Assembly: GCF_012489685.1 (NCBI RefSeq)
Contig: NC_080044.1
Location: 58,519,507 to 58,583,506, forward strand
Reading direction: 5' to 3'
Length of the DNA: 64,000 nt
Source: Lotus japonicus
Taxonomy: Eukaryota > Streptophyta > Magnoliopsida > Fabales > Fabaceae
Shown: positions 37,402 to 49,117 of the stretch, piece by piece
Position numbering within the stretch: the first letter of the stretch is position 1
How the letters are laid out: the number at the start of each line of letters is the position of its first letter
Program-made: the position numbers and the translations under genes
Notes under the pieces: generated by a model
What the model was told of the DNA's origin: nothing
Databases searched by the model: none
What the model saw: only the letters and a program-made list of their open reading frames with translations

Positions 37402-38326
37402 TGTAAGGCCCTAACTTCAACTTGGAACAAATTTTATGGAAGTTTGAATAAAATTGAAGTTTTAGTTAATGTTTGATAGCTGGCAGATTAGAACTGTCAA
37501 CTTGGGTGAATTTTTAGAACGATGGGCTTGCACGCGAGGGAGATTTTGGGTCGACTGCGGTCACCCGTGATTTTTGTGGATCATTGCGGCTCCACGTGTT
37601 TGGTTGACTGCGGTCACCGTGATTTTTGTGGATCATTGCGGCTCCACGTGTTTGGTTGACTGCGGTCACCGTGATTACCGTGCCTCTGCGGAAGCACGAA
37701 GATGGCCATGGAAGTGTTTGGCGGGTTGTGTGAAGTGAGATTCCGTTAGTAACTGACTCTTTCCCATAAAAGACATATAATGTACTTATATTATATATGT
37801 TGTTGTTGATTTTGTCATTATCATTCTTTTTGTTGGACCTGACCCTACTTGTTTGCTATGTGTTTATTTGGGGGGGGGGGTAGATGGTCGTGAAGATAAT
37901 GGCGATGACTCATTCTTGGGAGTTGATGCTACGTGACGTGCCAATACCGGAGGACGACTACACTTCAGAGGAAGAGGAAGAGGCTAAGGAATAGGGTTTG
38001 GGTTGAGAGTCTTTTGTTTTCTGTTGGGGTTGAGAGTTTCCGAAGTGTTGGTATCGCACAATTTTATTGCTTAAATTCGAATGAACAAGTTTTGATGTAA
38101 TCTTTATTTTCATTCAGGCCTTTGATTCGTACTCTTTACAGTTGGTTATTTAAAAAGTTTTACGATGTTGGTTACTTCCGCGTGATTTTGGAAAGGTTAT
38201 GTTTCAAGAGTTTTCGTAAAATGAAAGGTTTGTCATTAATTGAAGATTAATTAATTGAACGACGAAAATTCCTTGTGAAAATGGATATTCGGTTTTCCGT
38301 GACGCACGAGAAATCTGGGCGTTACA
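37402..38326 (+). repeat. Family B 3' LTR, internally deleted (925 bp)
   Basis: Begins TGTAAGGCCCTAAC and ends TCTGGGCGTTACA. Only the first 116 bp or so represent the LTR's 5' region. It then jumps at AGAACGATGGGC to sequence equivalent to 33550-34364. Differences from the 5' copy are G to A in CCTGCTTG, T to A in CGCGTGTTTT, G to T in ATCGGGGC, a longer G-run near 37870, and loss of one GGAAGA unit. The next five bases, TAGGA, belong to family A and would be the target duplication, but the left partner is deleted. Confidence 0.9.
37884..37994 (+). CDS. Short acidic reading frame in the 3' LTR B (36 codons)
   Basis: Copy of the frame at 33916-34032, identical apart from loss of two glutamate codons. 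Two length variants that both stay in frame are compatible with selection, but also with slippage in a 6-bp repeat. Function unknown. Confidence 0.25.
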   Translation: MVVKIMAMTHSWELMLRDVPIPEDDYTSEEEEEAKE

Positions 38327-38653
38327 TAGGAGGTCTTATTTTCAGGCCATTGGGTCAGCTGATTCTCAGTTTTGAGGGATAGTGTTGCGGGCACTTCACC
38401 TTTTCATTTGGTTTGTATATATTGCCTACGGGCGTTGCACTTTTCTTTCCGTTACTGGAGGTTACTCGTGACGAGGTTGCTACTTACAGCGGGGGCTGTT
38501 TATATATTGTATATTAGTTTTATTGCTTTTCGCATTTGGGTTTTATTTAATTCAGTCTGGTCTTTGTTATTATCAAAAAAAAAATATTCACGTTTTTCCG
38601 CATTAAGTTTATTTTGGTTACTAAAGTGACGCCACCGAAATCGGGGTGTTACA
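38327..38653 (+). repeat. Family A LTR, 3' part
   Basis: Starts TAGGAGGTCTTATTTTCAG and ends GAAATCGGGGTGTTACA, matching 52878-53212 of the complete A LTR. A long A-run near 38574 differs in length between copies. The terminal CA is followed by the CCGCG duplication. Confidence 0.9.
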
Positions 38654-38658
38654 CCGCG
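38654..38658. repeat. Right target-site duplication (CCGCG)
   Basis: Partner of 30395-30399. The satellite continues in register directly after it (CCGCGATTGTCGG). Confidence 0.95.
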
Positions 38659-41469
38659 ATTGTCGGAAGTTGTTAGATGCGGCCGCTCAAGAACATCAAA
38701 TTCTCGACACAGTTTGCAATGAAAGGATCACACCTCATGCTACAAGTCGCGAAGTTTCAGTCTGATCGAGTCCTCGCGGAGCTAACGTAACGAGCTACAA
38801 CTTTGAAAAAGAACTTTTGTGAAGTTTCGACTTTCTGGAGGGTCCCGCGATTGTCGAAAGCTGTGAGATGCTGCCGCTCAAGAACATCAAATTTTCGACA
38901 CAGTCTGCAATGAAAGGATCACACCTCAGGCTACAAGTCGCGAAATTTCAGTCTGATTGAGTCCAAGCGGAGCTAACTTAACGAGCTACGACTTTGAAAA
39001 CTAAATTTTGTGAAGTTTCGACTTTTAGGAGTGTCCCGCGATTGTCGGAAGCTGTGAGATGGTGCTGCTCAAGAACATCAATTTCTCAACACTGTCTGCA
39101 ATGAAAGGATCACACCTCAGGCTACAAGTTGCGAAATTTCAGTCTGATTCAGGCCACGCGGAGCTAACTTAACGTGCTACAACTTTAAAAAAGAACTTTT
39201 GTGAAGTTTCGACTTTTTGGAGGGTCCCACGATTGTCAGAAGCTGTTAGATGCGGCCGCTCAAGAACATCAAATTATCGACACATTCTGCAATGAAAGGA
39301 TCACACCTCAGGCTACAAGTCTCGAAATTTCAGTCTGATTGAGGCCACGCGGAGCTAACGTAACGAGCTATAACTTTGAAAAAGAACTTTTGTGAAGTTT
39401 CGACTTTTGGGATGGACCCGCGATTGTCGGAAGCTGTTAGATGCGGCTGCTCAAGAACATCAAATTATCGACACAGTCTGCAATGAAAGGATCACACCTC
39501 AGGCTACAAGTCGCGAAATTTCAGTCTGATTGAGGCCTCGCGGAGCTAACGTAACGAGCTACAACTTTGAAAAAGAAATTTTGTGAAGTTTCGAAATTTT
39601 GGAGGGTCCCGCGATTGTCGGAAGCTGTTAGATGCTGCCGCTCAAGAACATCAAATTCTCGACACAGTCTGCAATGAATGGATCACACCTCGGGCTACAA
39701 GTCGCGAAATTTATGTCTTATTGAGGCCACGCGGAGCTAACTTAACGAGCTACAACTTTGAAAAAGCACTTTTGTGAAGTTTCGACTTTTTGGAGGGTCC
39801 CGCGATTATCGGAAGCTGTTAGATGCGGCCGCTCAAGAAGATCAAATTATCGACACATTCTGCAATGAAAGGATCACACCTCAGGCTACAAGTCGCGAAA
39901 CTTCAGTCTGATTGAGGCCTCGCGGAGCTAACGTAATGAGCTACAACTTTGAACAAGAACTTTTGTGAAGTTTCGACTTTTAGGAGGATCCCGCGATTGT
40001 CGGAAGCTGTGAGATGCTGCCGCTCAAGAACATCAATTTCTCGACACAGTCTGTAATGAAAGGATCACACCTCATGCTACAAGTCGCGAAATTTCAATCT
40101 GATTGAGTCCTCGCGGAGCTAACGTAACGAGGTACAACTTTGAAAAAGGACTTTTGTGAAGTTTCAACTTTCTGGAGGGTCCCGCGATTGTCGAAAGCTG
40201 TGAGATGCTGCCGCTCAAGAACATCAAATTTTCGACACAGTCTGCAATGAAAGGATCACACCTCAGGCTACAAGTCGCGAAATTTCAGTCTGATTGAGTC
40301 CAAGCGGAGCTAACTTAACGAGCTACAACTTTGAAAACTAAATTTTGTGAAGTTTTGACTTTTAGGAGTGTCCCGCGATTGTCGGAAGCTGTGAGATGGT
40401 GCTGCTCAAGAACATTAATTTCTCGACACAGTCTGCAATGTAAGGATCACACCTCAAGCCACAAGTCACGAAATTTCAGTCTGATTGAGGCCTTGCGGAG
40501 CTAAGGTAACGAGCTACAACTTTGAAAAAGAACTTTTGTGAATTTTCGACTTTTGGGAGGGTCCCGCGATTGTCGGAAGCTGTTAGATGCGGCCGCTCAA
40601 GAACATCAAATTATCGACACAGTCTGCAATGAAAGGATCACACCTCAGGCTACAAGTCGCGAAATTTCAGTCTGATTGAGGCCTCGCGGAGCTAACGTAA
40701 CGAGCTACAACTTTGAAAAAGAAATTTTGTGCAGTTTCGACATTTTGGAGGGTCCCGCGATTGTCGGAAGTTGTTAGATGCGGCCGCTCAAGAACATCAA
40801 ATTCTCGACACAGTCTGCAATGAAAGGATCACACCTCATGCTACAAGTCGCGAAATTTCAGTTTGATTGAGTCCTCGCGGAGCTAACGTAACGAGCTACA
40901 ACTTTGAAAAAGGACTTTTGTGAAGTTTCAACTTTCTGGAGGGTCCCGCGATTGTCGAAAGCTGTGAGATGCTGCCGCTCAAGAACATCAAATTTTCGAC
41001 ACAGTCTGCAATGAAAGGATCACACCTCAGGCTACAAGTCGCGAAATTTCAGTCTGATTGAGTCCAAGCGGAGCTAACGTAACGAGCTACAACTTTGAAA
41101 AAGAACTTTTGTGAAGTTTCGACTTTTTGGAGGGTCCCGTGATTGTCGGAAGCTGTGAGATGGTGCTGCTCAAGAACATTAATTTCTCGACACAGTCTGC
41201 AATGTAAGGATCACACCTCAAGCTACAAGTCGCGAAATTTCAGTCTGATTGAGGCCTTGCGGAGCTAAGGTAACGAGCTACAACTTTGAAAAAGAACTTT
41301 TGTGAAGTTTCGACTTTTGGGAGGGTCCTGCGATTGTCGGAAGCTGTTAGATGCGGCCGCTCAAGAACATCAAATTAACGACACAGTCTGCAATGAAAGG
41401 ATCACACCTCAGGCTACAAGTCGCGAAATTTCAGTCTGATTGAGGCTTCGCGGAGCTAACGTAACGAGC

Positions 41470-44400
41470 TACAACTTTGAAAAAGAAATTTTGTGAAGTT
41501 TCGAAATTTTGGAGGGTCCCGCGATTGTCGGAAGCTGTTAGATGCTGCCGCTCAAGAACATCAAATTCTCGACATATCTGCAATGAAAGGATCACACCTC
41601 GGGCTACAAGTCGCGAAATTTATGTCTGATTGAGGCCACGCGAAGCTAACTTAACGAGCTACAACTTTGAAAAAGAACTTTTGTGAAGATTCAACTTTCT
41701 GGAGGGTCCTGCGATTGTCGGAATCTGTGAGATGCTGCCGCTAAAGAACATCAAATTTTCGACACAGTCTGCAATGAAAGGATCACACCTCAGGCTACAA
41801 GTCACGAAATTTCAGTCTGATTGAGGCCACGCGGAGCTAACGTAACGAGCTACAACTTTGAAAACTAAATTATGTGAAGTTTTGACTTTTAGGTGTGTCC
41901 CGCGATTGTCGGAAGCTGTGAGATGGTGCTGCACAAGAACATTAATTTCTCGACACAGTCTGCAATGTAAGGATCACACCTCAGGATACAAGTCGCGAAA
42001 TTTCAGTCTGATTGAGGCCTTGCGGAGCTAAGGTAACGAGCTACAACTTTGAAAAAGAACTTTTGTGACGTTTCGACTTTTTGGAGGGTCCCGCGATTGT
42101 CGGAAGCTGTTAGATGCGGCCGCTCAAGAACATCAAATTAACGACACAGTCTGCAATGAAAGGATCACACCTCAGGCTACAAGTCGCGAAATTTCAGTCT
42201 GATTGAGGCCTCGCGGAGCTAACGTAACGAGCTACAACTTTGAAAAAGAAATTTTGTGAAGTTTCGAAATTTTGGAGGGTCCCGCGATTGTCGGAAGCTG
42301 TTAGATGCTGCCGCTCAAGAACATCAAATTCTCGACATATCTGCAATGAAAGGATCACACCTCGGGCTACAAGTCGCGAAATTTATGTCTGATTGAGGCC
42401 ACGCGAAGCTAACTTAACGAGCTACAACTTTGAAAAAGAACTTTTGTGAAGATTCAACTTTCTGGAGGGTCCTGCGATTGTCGGAATCTGTGAGATGCTG
42501 CCGCTAAAGAACATCAAATTTTCGACACAGTCTGCAATGAAAGGATCACACCTCAGGCTACAAGTCACGAAATTTCAGTCTGATTGAGGCCACGCGGAGC
42601 TAACGTAACGAGCTACAACTTTGAAAACTAAATTATGTGAAGTTTTGACTTTTAGGTGTGTCCCGCGATTGTCGGAAGCTGTGAGATGGTGCTGCACAAG
42701 AACATTAATTTCTCGACACAGTCTGCAATGTAAGGATCACACCTCAGGATACAAGTCGCGAAATTTCAGTCTGATTGAGGCCTTGCGGAGCTAAGGTAAC
42801 GAGCTACAACTTTGAAAAAGAACTTTTGTGACGTTTCGACTTTTTGGAGGGTCCCGCGATTGTCGGAAGCTGTTAGATGCGGCCGCTCAAGAACATCAAA
42901 TTATCGACACAGTCTGCAATGAAAGGATCACACCTCAGGCTACAAGTCACGAAATTTCAGTCTGATTGAGGCTTCGCGGAGCTAACGTAACGAGCTACAA
43001 CTTTGAAAAAGAAATTTGGTGAAGTTTCGACTTTTTGGAGGGTCCCTCGATTGTCGGAAGTTGTTAGATGCGGCCGCTCAAGAACATCAAATTATCGACA
43101 CAGTCTGCAATAAAAGGATCACACCTCGGGCTACAAGTCGCGAAATTTATGTCTGATTGAGGCCACGCGAAGCTAACTTAACGAGCTACAACTTTGAAAA
43201 AGAACTTTTGTGAAGTTTCGACTTTCTAGAGGGTCCCGCGATTGTCGAAAGCTGTGAGATGCTGCCGCTCAAGAACATCAAATTTTCGACACAGTCTGCA
43301 ATGAAAGGATCACACCTCAGGCTACAAGTCACGAAATTTCAGTCTGATTGAGTCCAAGCGGAGCTAACTTAACGAGCTACAACTTTGAAAAATAAATTTT
43401 GTGAAGTTTCGACTTTTAGGAGTGTCCCGCGATTGTCGGAAGCTGTGAGATGGTGCTGCTCAAGAACATTAATTTCTCGACACAGTCTGCAATGTAAGGA
43501 TCACACCTCAAGCTACAAGTCGCGAAATTTCAGTCTGATTGAGGCCTTGCGGAGCTAAGGTAACGAGCTACAACTTTGAAAAAGAACTTTTGTGAAGTTT
43601 CGACTTTTGGGAGGGTCCTGCGATTGTCGGAAGCTGTTAGATGCGGCCGCTCAAGAACATCAAATTATCGACACAGTCTGCAATAAAAGGATCACACCTC
43701 GGGCTACAAGTCGCGAAATTTATGTCTGATTGAGGCCACGCGAAGCTAACTTAACGAGCTACAACTTTGAAAAAGAACTTTTGTGAAGATTCAACTTTCT
43801 AGAGGGTCCTGCAATTGTCGGAAGCTGTGAGATGCTGCCGCTAAAGAATATCAAATTTTCGACACAGTCTGCAATGAAAGGATCACACCTCAGGCTACAA
43901 GTCACGAAATTTCAGTCTGATTGAGGTTACGCGGAGCTAACGTAACGAGCTACAACTTTGAAAACTAAATTATGTGAAGTTTCGACTTTTAGGTGTGTCC
44001 CGCGATTGTCGGAAGCTGTGAGATGGTGCTGCACAAGAACATCAATTTCTCGACACAGTCTGCAATGTAAGGATCACACCTCAGGCTACAAGTCGCGAAA
44101 TTTCAGTCTGATTGAGGCCTTGCGGAGCTAAGGTAACGAGCTACAACTTTGAAAAAGAACTTTTGTGACGTTTCGACTTTTTGGAGGGTCCCGCGATTGT
44201 CGGAAGCTGTTAGATGCTGCCGCTCAAGAACATCAAATTCTCGACATATCTGCAATGAAAGGATCACACCTCGGGCTACAAGTCGCGAAATTTATGTCTG
44301 ATTGAGGCCACGCGAAGCTAACTTAACGAGCTACAACTTTGAAAAAGAACTTTTGTGAAGATTCAACTTTCTGGAGGGTCCTGCGATTGTCGGAATCTGT

Positions 44401-47000
44401 GAGATGCTGCCGCTAAAGAACATCAAATTTTCGACACAGTCTGCAATGAAAGGATCACACCTCAGGCTACAAGTCACGAAATTTCAGTCTGATTGAGGCC
44501 ACGCGGAGCTAACGTAACGAGCTACAACTTTGAAAACTAAATTATGTGAAGTTTTGACTTTTAGGTGTGTCCCGCGATTGTCGGAAGCTGTGAGATGGTG
44601 GTGCACAAGAACATTAATTTCTCGACACAGTCTGCAATGTAAGGATCACACCTCAGGATACAAGTCGCGAAATTTCAGTCTGATTGAGGCCTTGCGGAGC
44701 TAAGGTAACGAGCTACAACTTTGAAAAAGAACTTTTGTGACGTTTCGACTTTTTGGAGGGTCCCGCGATTGTCGGAAGCTGTTAGATGCGGCCGCTCAAG
44801 AACATCAAATTAACGACACGGTCTGCAATGAAAGGATCACACCTCAGGCTACAAGTCGCGAAATTTCAGTCTGATTGAGGCCTCGCGGAGCTAACGTAAC
44901 GAGCTACAACTTTGAAAAAGAAATTTTGTGAAGTTTCGAAATTTTGGAGGGTCCCGCGATTGTCGGAAGCTGTTAGATGCTGCCGCTCAAGAACATCAAA
45001 TTCTCGACATATCTGCAATGAAAGGATCACACCTCGGGCTACAAGTCGCGAAATTTATGTCTGATTGAGGCCACGCGAAGCTAACTTAACGAGCTACAAC
45101 TTTGAAAAAGAACTTTTGTGAAGATTCAACTTTCTGGAGGGTCCTGCGATTGTCGGAATCTGTGAGATGCTGCCGCTAAAGAACATCAAATTTTCGACAC
45201 AGTCTGCAATGAAAGGATCACACCTCAGGCTACAAGTCACGAAATTTCAGTCTGATTGAGGCCACGCGGAGCTAACGTAACGAGCTACAACTTTGAAAAC
45301 TAAATTATGTGAAGTTTTGACTTTTAGGTGTGTCCCGCGATTGTCGGAAGCTGTGAGATGGTGCTGCACAAGAACATTAATTTCTCGACACAGTCTGCAA
45401 TGTAAGGATCACACCTCAGGATACAAGTCGCGAAATTTCAGTCTGATTGAGGCCTTGCGGAGCTAAGGTAACGAGCTACAACTTTGAAAAAGAACTTTTG
45501 TGACGTTTCGACTTTTTGGAGGGTCCCGCGATTGTCGGAAGCTGTTAGATGCGGCCGCTCAAGAACATCAAATTATCGACACAGTCTGCAATGAAAGGAT
45601 CACACCTCAGGCTACAAGTCACGAAATTTCAGTCTGATTGAGGCTTCGCGGAGCTAACGTAACGAGCTATAACTTTGAAAAAGAAATTTTGTGAAGTTTC
45701 GACTTTTTGGAGGGTCCCTCGATTGTCGGAAGTTGTTAGATGCGGCCGCTCAAGAACATCAAATTATCGACACAGTCTGCAATAAAAGGATCACACCTCG
45801 GGCTACAAGTCGCGAAATTTATGTCTGATTGAGGCCACGCGAAGCTAACTTAACGAGCTACAACTTTGAAAAAGAACTTTTGTGAAGTTTCGACTTTCTA
45901 GAGGGTCCCGCGATTGTCGAAAGCTGTGAGATGCTGCCGCTCAAGAACATCAAATTTTCGACACAGTCTGCAATGAAAGGATCACACCTCAGGCTACAAG
46001 TCACGAAATTTCAGTCTGATTGAGTCCAAGCGGAGCTAACTTAACGAGCTACAACTTTGAAAAATAAATTTTGTGAAGTTTCGACTTTTAGGAGTGTCCC
46101 GCGATTGTCGGAAGCTGTGAGATGGTGCTGCTCAAGAACATTAATTTCTCGACACAGTCTGCAATGTAAGGATCACACCTCAAGCTACAAGTCGCGAAAT
46201 TTCAGTCTGATTGAGGCCTTGCGGAGCTAAGGTAACGAGCTACAACTTTGAAAAAGAACTTTTGTGAAGTTTCGACTTTTGGGAGGGTCCTGCGATTGTC
46301 GGAAGCTGTTAGATGCGGCCGCTCAAGAACATCAAATTATCGACACAGTCTGCAATAAAAGGATCACACCTCGGGCTACAAGTCGCGAAATTTATGTCTG
46401 ATTGAGGCCACGCGAAGCTAACTTAACGAGCTACAACTTTGAAAAAGAACTTTTGTGAAGATTCAACTTTCTAGAGGGTCCTGCAATTGTCGGAAGCTGT
46501 GAGATGCTGCCGCTAAAGAATATCAAATTTTCGACACAGTCTGCAATGAAAGGATCACACCTCAGGCTACAAGTCACGAAATTTCAGTCTGATTGAGGTT
46601 ACGCGGAGCTAACGTAACGAGCTACAACTTTGAAAACTAAATTATGTGAAGTTTCGACTTTTAGGTGTGTCCCGCGATTGTCGGAAGCTGTGAGATGGTG
46701 CTGCACAAGAACATCAATTTCTCGACACAGTCTGCAATGTAAGGATCACACCTCAGGCTACAAGTCGCGAAATTTCAGTCTGATTGAGGCCTTGCGGAGC
46801 TAAGGTAACGAGCTACAACTTTGAAAAAGAACTTTTGTGACGTTTCGACTTTTTGGAGGGTCCCGCGATTGTCGGAAGCTGTTAGATGCGGCCGCTCAAG
46901 AACATCAAATTATCGACACAGTCTGCAATGAAAGGATCACACCTCAGGCTACAAGTCACGAAATTTCAGTCTGATTGAGGCCACGCGGAGCTAACGTAAC
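41470..47000 (+). repeat. Higher-order repeats of the right satellite block (4-unit and 14-unit)
   Basis: The deletion variant CTCGACATATCTGC occurs near 41565, 42327, 44237 and 44999. The 762-bp spacing is four units (two bases short) and 1910 bp is ten. The variant GAAGATTCAACTTTCTAGAG occurs near 43788 and 46459, and CTAGAGGGTCCCGCG near 43226 and 45897, both 2671 bp apart (14 units), so a 2.7-kb block is duplicated. Boundaries are approximate. Confidence 0.8.
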
Positions 47001-48588
47001 GAGCTACAACTTTGAAAACTAAATTATGTGAAGTTTCGACTTTTAGGTGTGTCCCGCGATTGTCGGAAGCTGTGAGATGGTGCTGCACAAGAACATTAAT
47101 TTCTCGACACAGTCTGCAATGTAAGGATCACACCTCAGGCTACAAGTCGCGAAATTTCAGTCTGATTGAGGCCTTGCGGAGCTAAGGTAACGAGCTACAA
47201 CTTTGAAAAAGAACTTTTGTGACGTTTCGACTTTTTGGAGGGTCCCGCGATTGTCGGAAGCTGTTAGATGCGGCCGCTCAAGAACATCAAATTCTCGACA
47301 CAGTCTGCAATAAAAGGATCACACCTCAGGCTATAAGTCGCGAAATTTCAAACTGACTGAGGCCTCGCGTTGCTAACTTAACGAGCTAAAACTTTGGAAA
47401 AGAACTTTTGTGAAGTTTCGACTTTTAGGAAGGTCCCGCGATTGTCGGAAGCTGTGAGATGCTGCCGCTCAAGAACATCAAAGTCTCGACACAGTCTGCA
47501 ATTAAAGGATCACACCTCAGGCTACAAGTCGCGAAATTTCAGTCTGATTGAGGCCACGCGGAGCTAACTTAACGAGCTACAACTTTGAAAAAGAACTTTT
47601 GTGAAGTTTCGACTTTTTGGAGGGTCCCGCGATTGTCGGAAGCTGTTAGATGCGGCCGCTAAAGAACATCAAATTTTCGACACAGTCTGCAATGAAAGGA
47701 TCACACCTCAGGCTACAAGTCGCGAAATTTCAGTCTTATTGAGGCCACGCGGAGCTAACTTAACGTGGTACAACTTTAAAAAAGAACTTTTGTGAAGATT
47801 CAACTTTTAGGAGGGTCCCGCGATTGTTGGAAGCTGTGAGATGCTGCTGCTCAAGAACATCAATTTCTCGACACTGTCTGCAATGAAAGGATCACACCTC
47901 AGGCTACAAGTTGCGAAATTTCAGTCTGATTGAGGCCCCGCGGAGCTAACTTAACGTGCTACAACTTTAAAAAAGAACTTTTGTGAAGTTTTGACTTTTA
48001 GGAGGGTCCCGCGATTGTCGGAAGCTGTTATATGCGGCCGCTCAAGAACATCAATTTCTCGACACAGTCTATAATGAAAGGATCACACCTCAGGCTACAA
48101 GTCACGAAATTTCAGTCTGATTGAGTCCTCGCGGAGCTAACGTAACGAGCTACAACATTGAAAACTAAATTTTGTGAAGTTTCGACTATAAGAGTGTCCC
48201 GCGATTGTCGGAAGCTGTGAGATGGTGCTGCTCAAGAACATTAATTGCTCGACACAGTCTGCAATGTAAGGATCACACCTCGGGCTACAAGTCGCGAAAT
48301 TTCAGTCTGATTGAGGCCTTGCGGAGCTAAGGTAACGAGCTACAACTTTGAAGAAGAACTTTTGTGAAGTTTCGACTTTTTGGAGGGTCCCGCGATTGTC
48401 AGAAGCTGTTAGATGCGGCCGCTCAAGAACATCAAATTATCAACACAGTCTGCAATGAAAGGATCACACCTCAGGCTACAAGTCGCGAAATTTCAGTCTG
48501 ATTGGGGCCTCGCGGAGCTAACGTAACGAGCTACACCTTTGAAAAATAAATTTTGTGAAGTTTCGAATTTTTGGAGGGTCCCGCGATT

Positions 48589-49117
48589 CAAAGTTGAAAC
48601 TTCACAAAAGTTCTTTTTCAAAGTTGTAGCTCATTACGTTAGCTCCGCGAGGCCTCCATCAGACTGAAATTTCGCGACTTGTAGCCTGAGGTGTGATCCT
48701 TTCATTGCAGACTGTGTCGATAATTTGATGTTCTTGAGCAGCCGCATCTAACAGCTTCCGACAGTCGCGGGACCCTCCAAACAGTCGAAACTTCACAAAA
48801 GTTATTTTTCATAGTTGTAGCTCGTTATGTTAGCTCCGCGAGGCCTCAATCAGATTGAAATTTCACGACTTGTAGCCTGAGGTGTGATCCTTTCATTGCA
48901 GACTATGTCGAGAAATTGATGTTCTTGAGCAGCAGCATCTCACAGCTTCCGACAATCGCGGGACACTCCTAAAAGTCGAAACTTCACAAAATTTAGTTTT
49001 CAAAGTTGTAGCTCGTTATGTTAGCTCCGCGTGGCCTCAATCAGACTGAAATTTCGCGACTTGTAGCCAGATGTGTGACCCTTTCATTCCAGACTATTTC
49101 GAGAATTCGATGTTCTT
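48589..49117 (-). repeat. Inverted satellite segment (about 2.8 units)
   Basis: From about 48589 the sequence is the reverse complement of the satellite: AAAGTTGAAACTTCACAAAAG, then GTTGTAGCTC, then TGAGGTGTGATCC. The switch falls inside the unit, right after CCCGCGATT. It holds nearly three diverged units and ends where the second family A element begins (CGATGTTCTT then TGTAAGG). Confidence 0.95.

Larger units (their letters stand above)
31936..38326 (+). mobile_element. Nested Ty3/gypsy chromovirus (Tekay/Del-like), family B, internally deleted
   Basis: Order: 5' LTR missing its first part (to 34364), methionine-tRNA primer site, pol without gag or protease, polypurine tract, and a 3' LTR (37402-38326) with an internal deletion. 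The polypurine tract, the TGTAAGG start of the 3' LTR and the TTACA ends of both LTRs are clear. The two LTRs overlap over about 815 bp (33550-34364 against 37518-38326) and differ by three substitutions and two indels, so the insertion is young. With gag and protease gone and pol interrupted it cannot move on its own, though it could in principle be mobilised in trans. The Tekay/Del assignment rests on the initiator-Met primer site, long LTR and pol C-terminus. Confidence 0.85.
30400..38653 (+). mobile_element. Outer LTR-retrotransposon remnant (family A) holding a nested gypsy element
   Basis: Bounded by TG (30400) and CA (38653) and by the CCGCG duplication. The left 1.5 kb and the right 0.33 kb match the two ends of the complete 4.1-kb family A LTR at 49118-53212. 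Between them lies element B. About 2.25 kb of A, equivalent to 50637-52878, is missing. The simplest reading is that an A element or solo LTR sat in the satellite, B inserted into it at the site now at 38326/38327, and one deletion then removed the middle of A together with the 5' end of B's left LTR. Solo LTR and collapsed full element cannot be told apart, because only one LTR's worth of A ends survives. Confidence 0.85.
38654..48588 (+). repeat. 191-bp satellite array, right block (about 52 units)
   Basis: Same family, orientation and phase as the left block, interrupted only by the element at 30400-38653. From about 39200 the units belong largely to other subfamilies: ATTTATGTCTGATTG, GCGAAGCTAAC, TTGCGGAGCTAAGGTAACG and AATGTAAGGATC are common here and absent or rare to the left. 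Units near the right edge are the most irregular, for example AAACTGACTGAGG with GCGTTGCTAAC near 47350, which is expected at the edge of an array where homogenisation is weak. Confidence 0.97.

Noticed and set aside
30400..38653. A single ordinary full-length gypsy element between the two CCGCG copies
   Set aside because: The outer LTR ends belong to family A, while the primer site, pol and inner LTRs are flanked by a different LTR family, so the structure is nested.
39583..39777. 64-codon open frame in the satellite, with a similar one at 47601-47795
   Set aside because: It lies wholly in one satellite unit. Since 191 is not a multiple of three, frames close in neighbouring units, and the two copies match only because the repeat does.
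1..48588. CENP-B-box-like motif beginning TTTCG in each satellite unit
   Set aside because: The required central A and downstream CGGG positions do not match on either strand.
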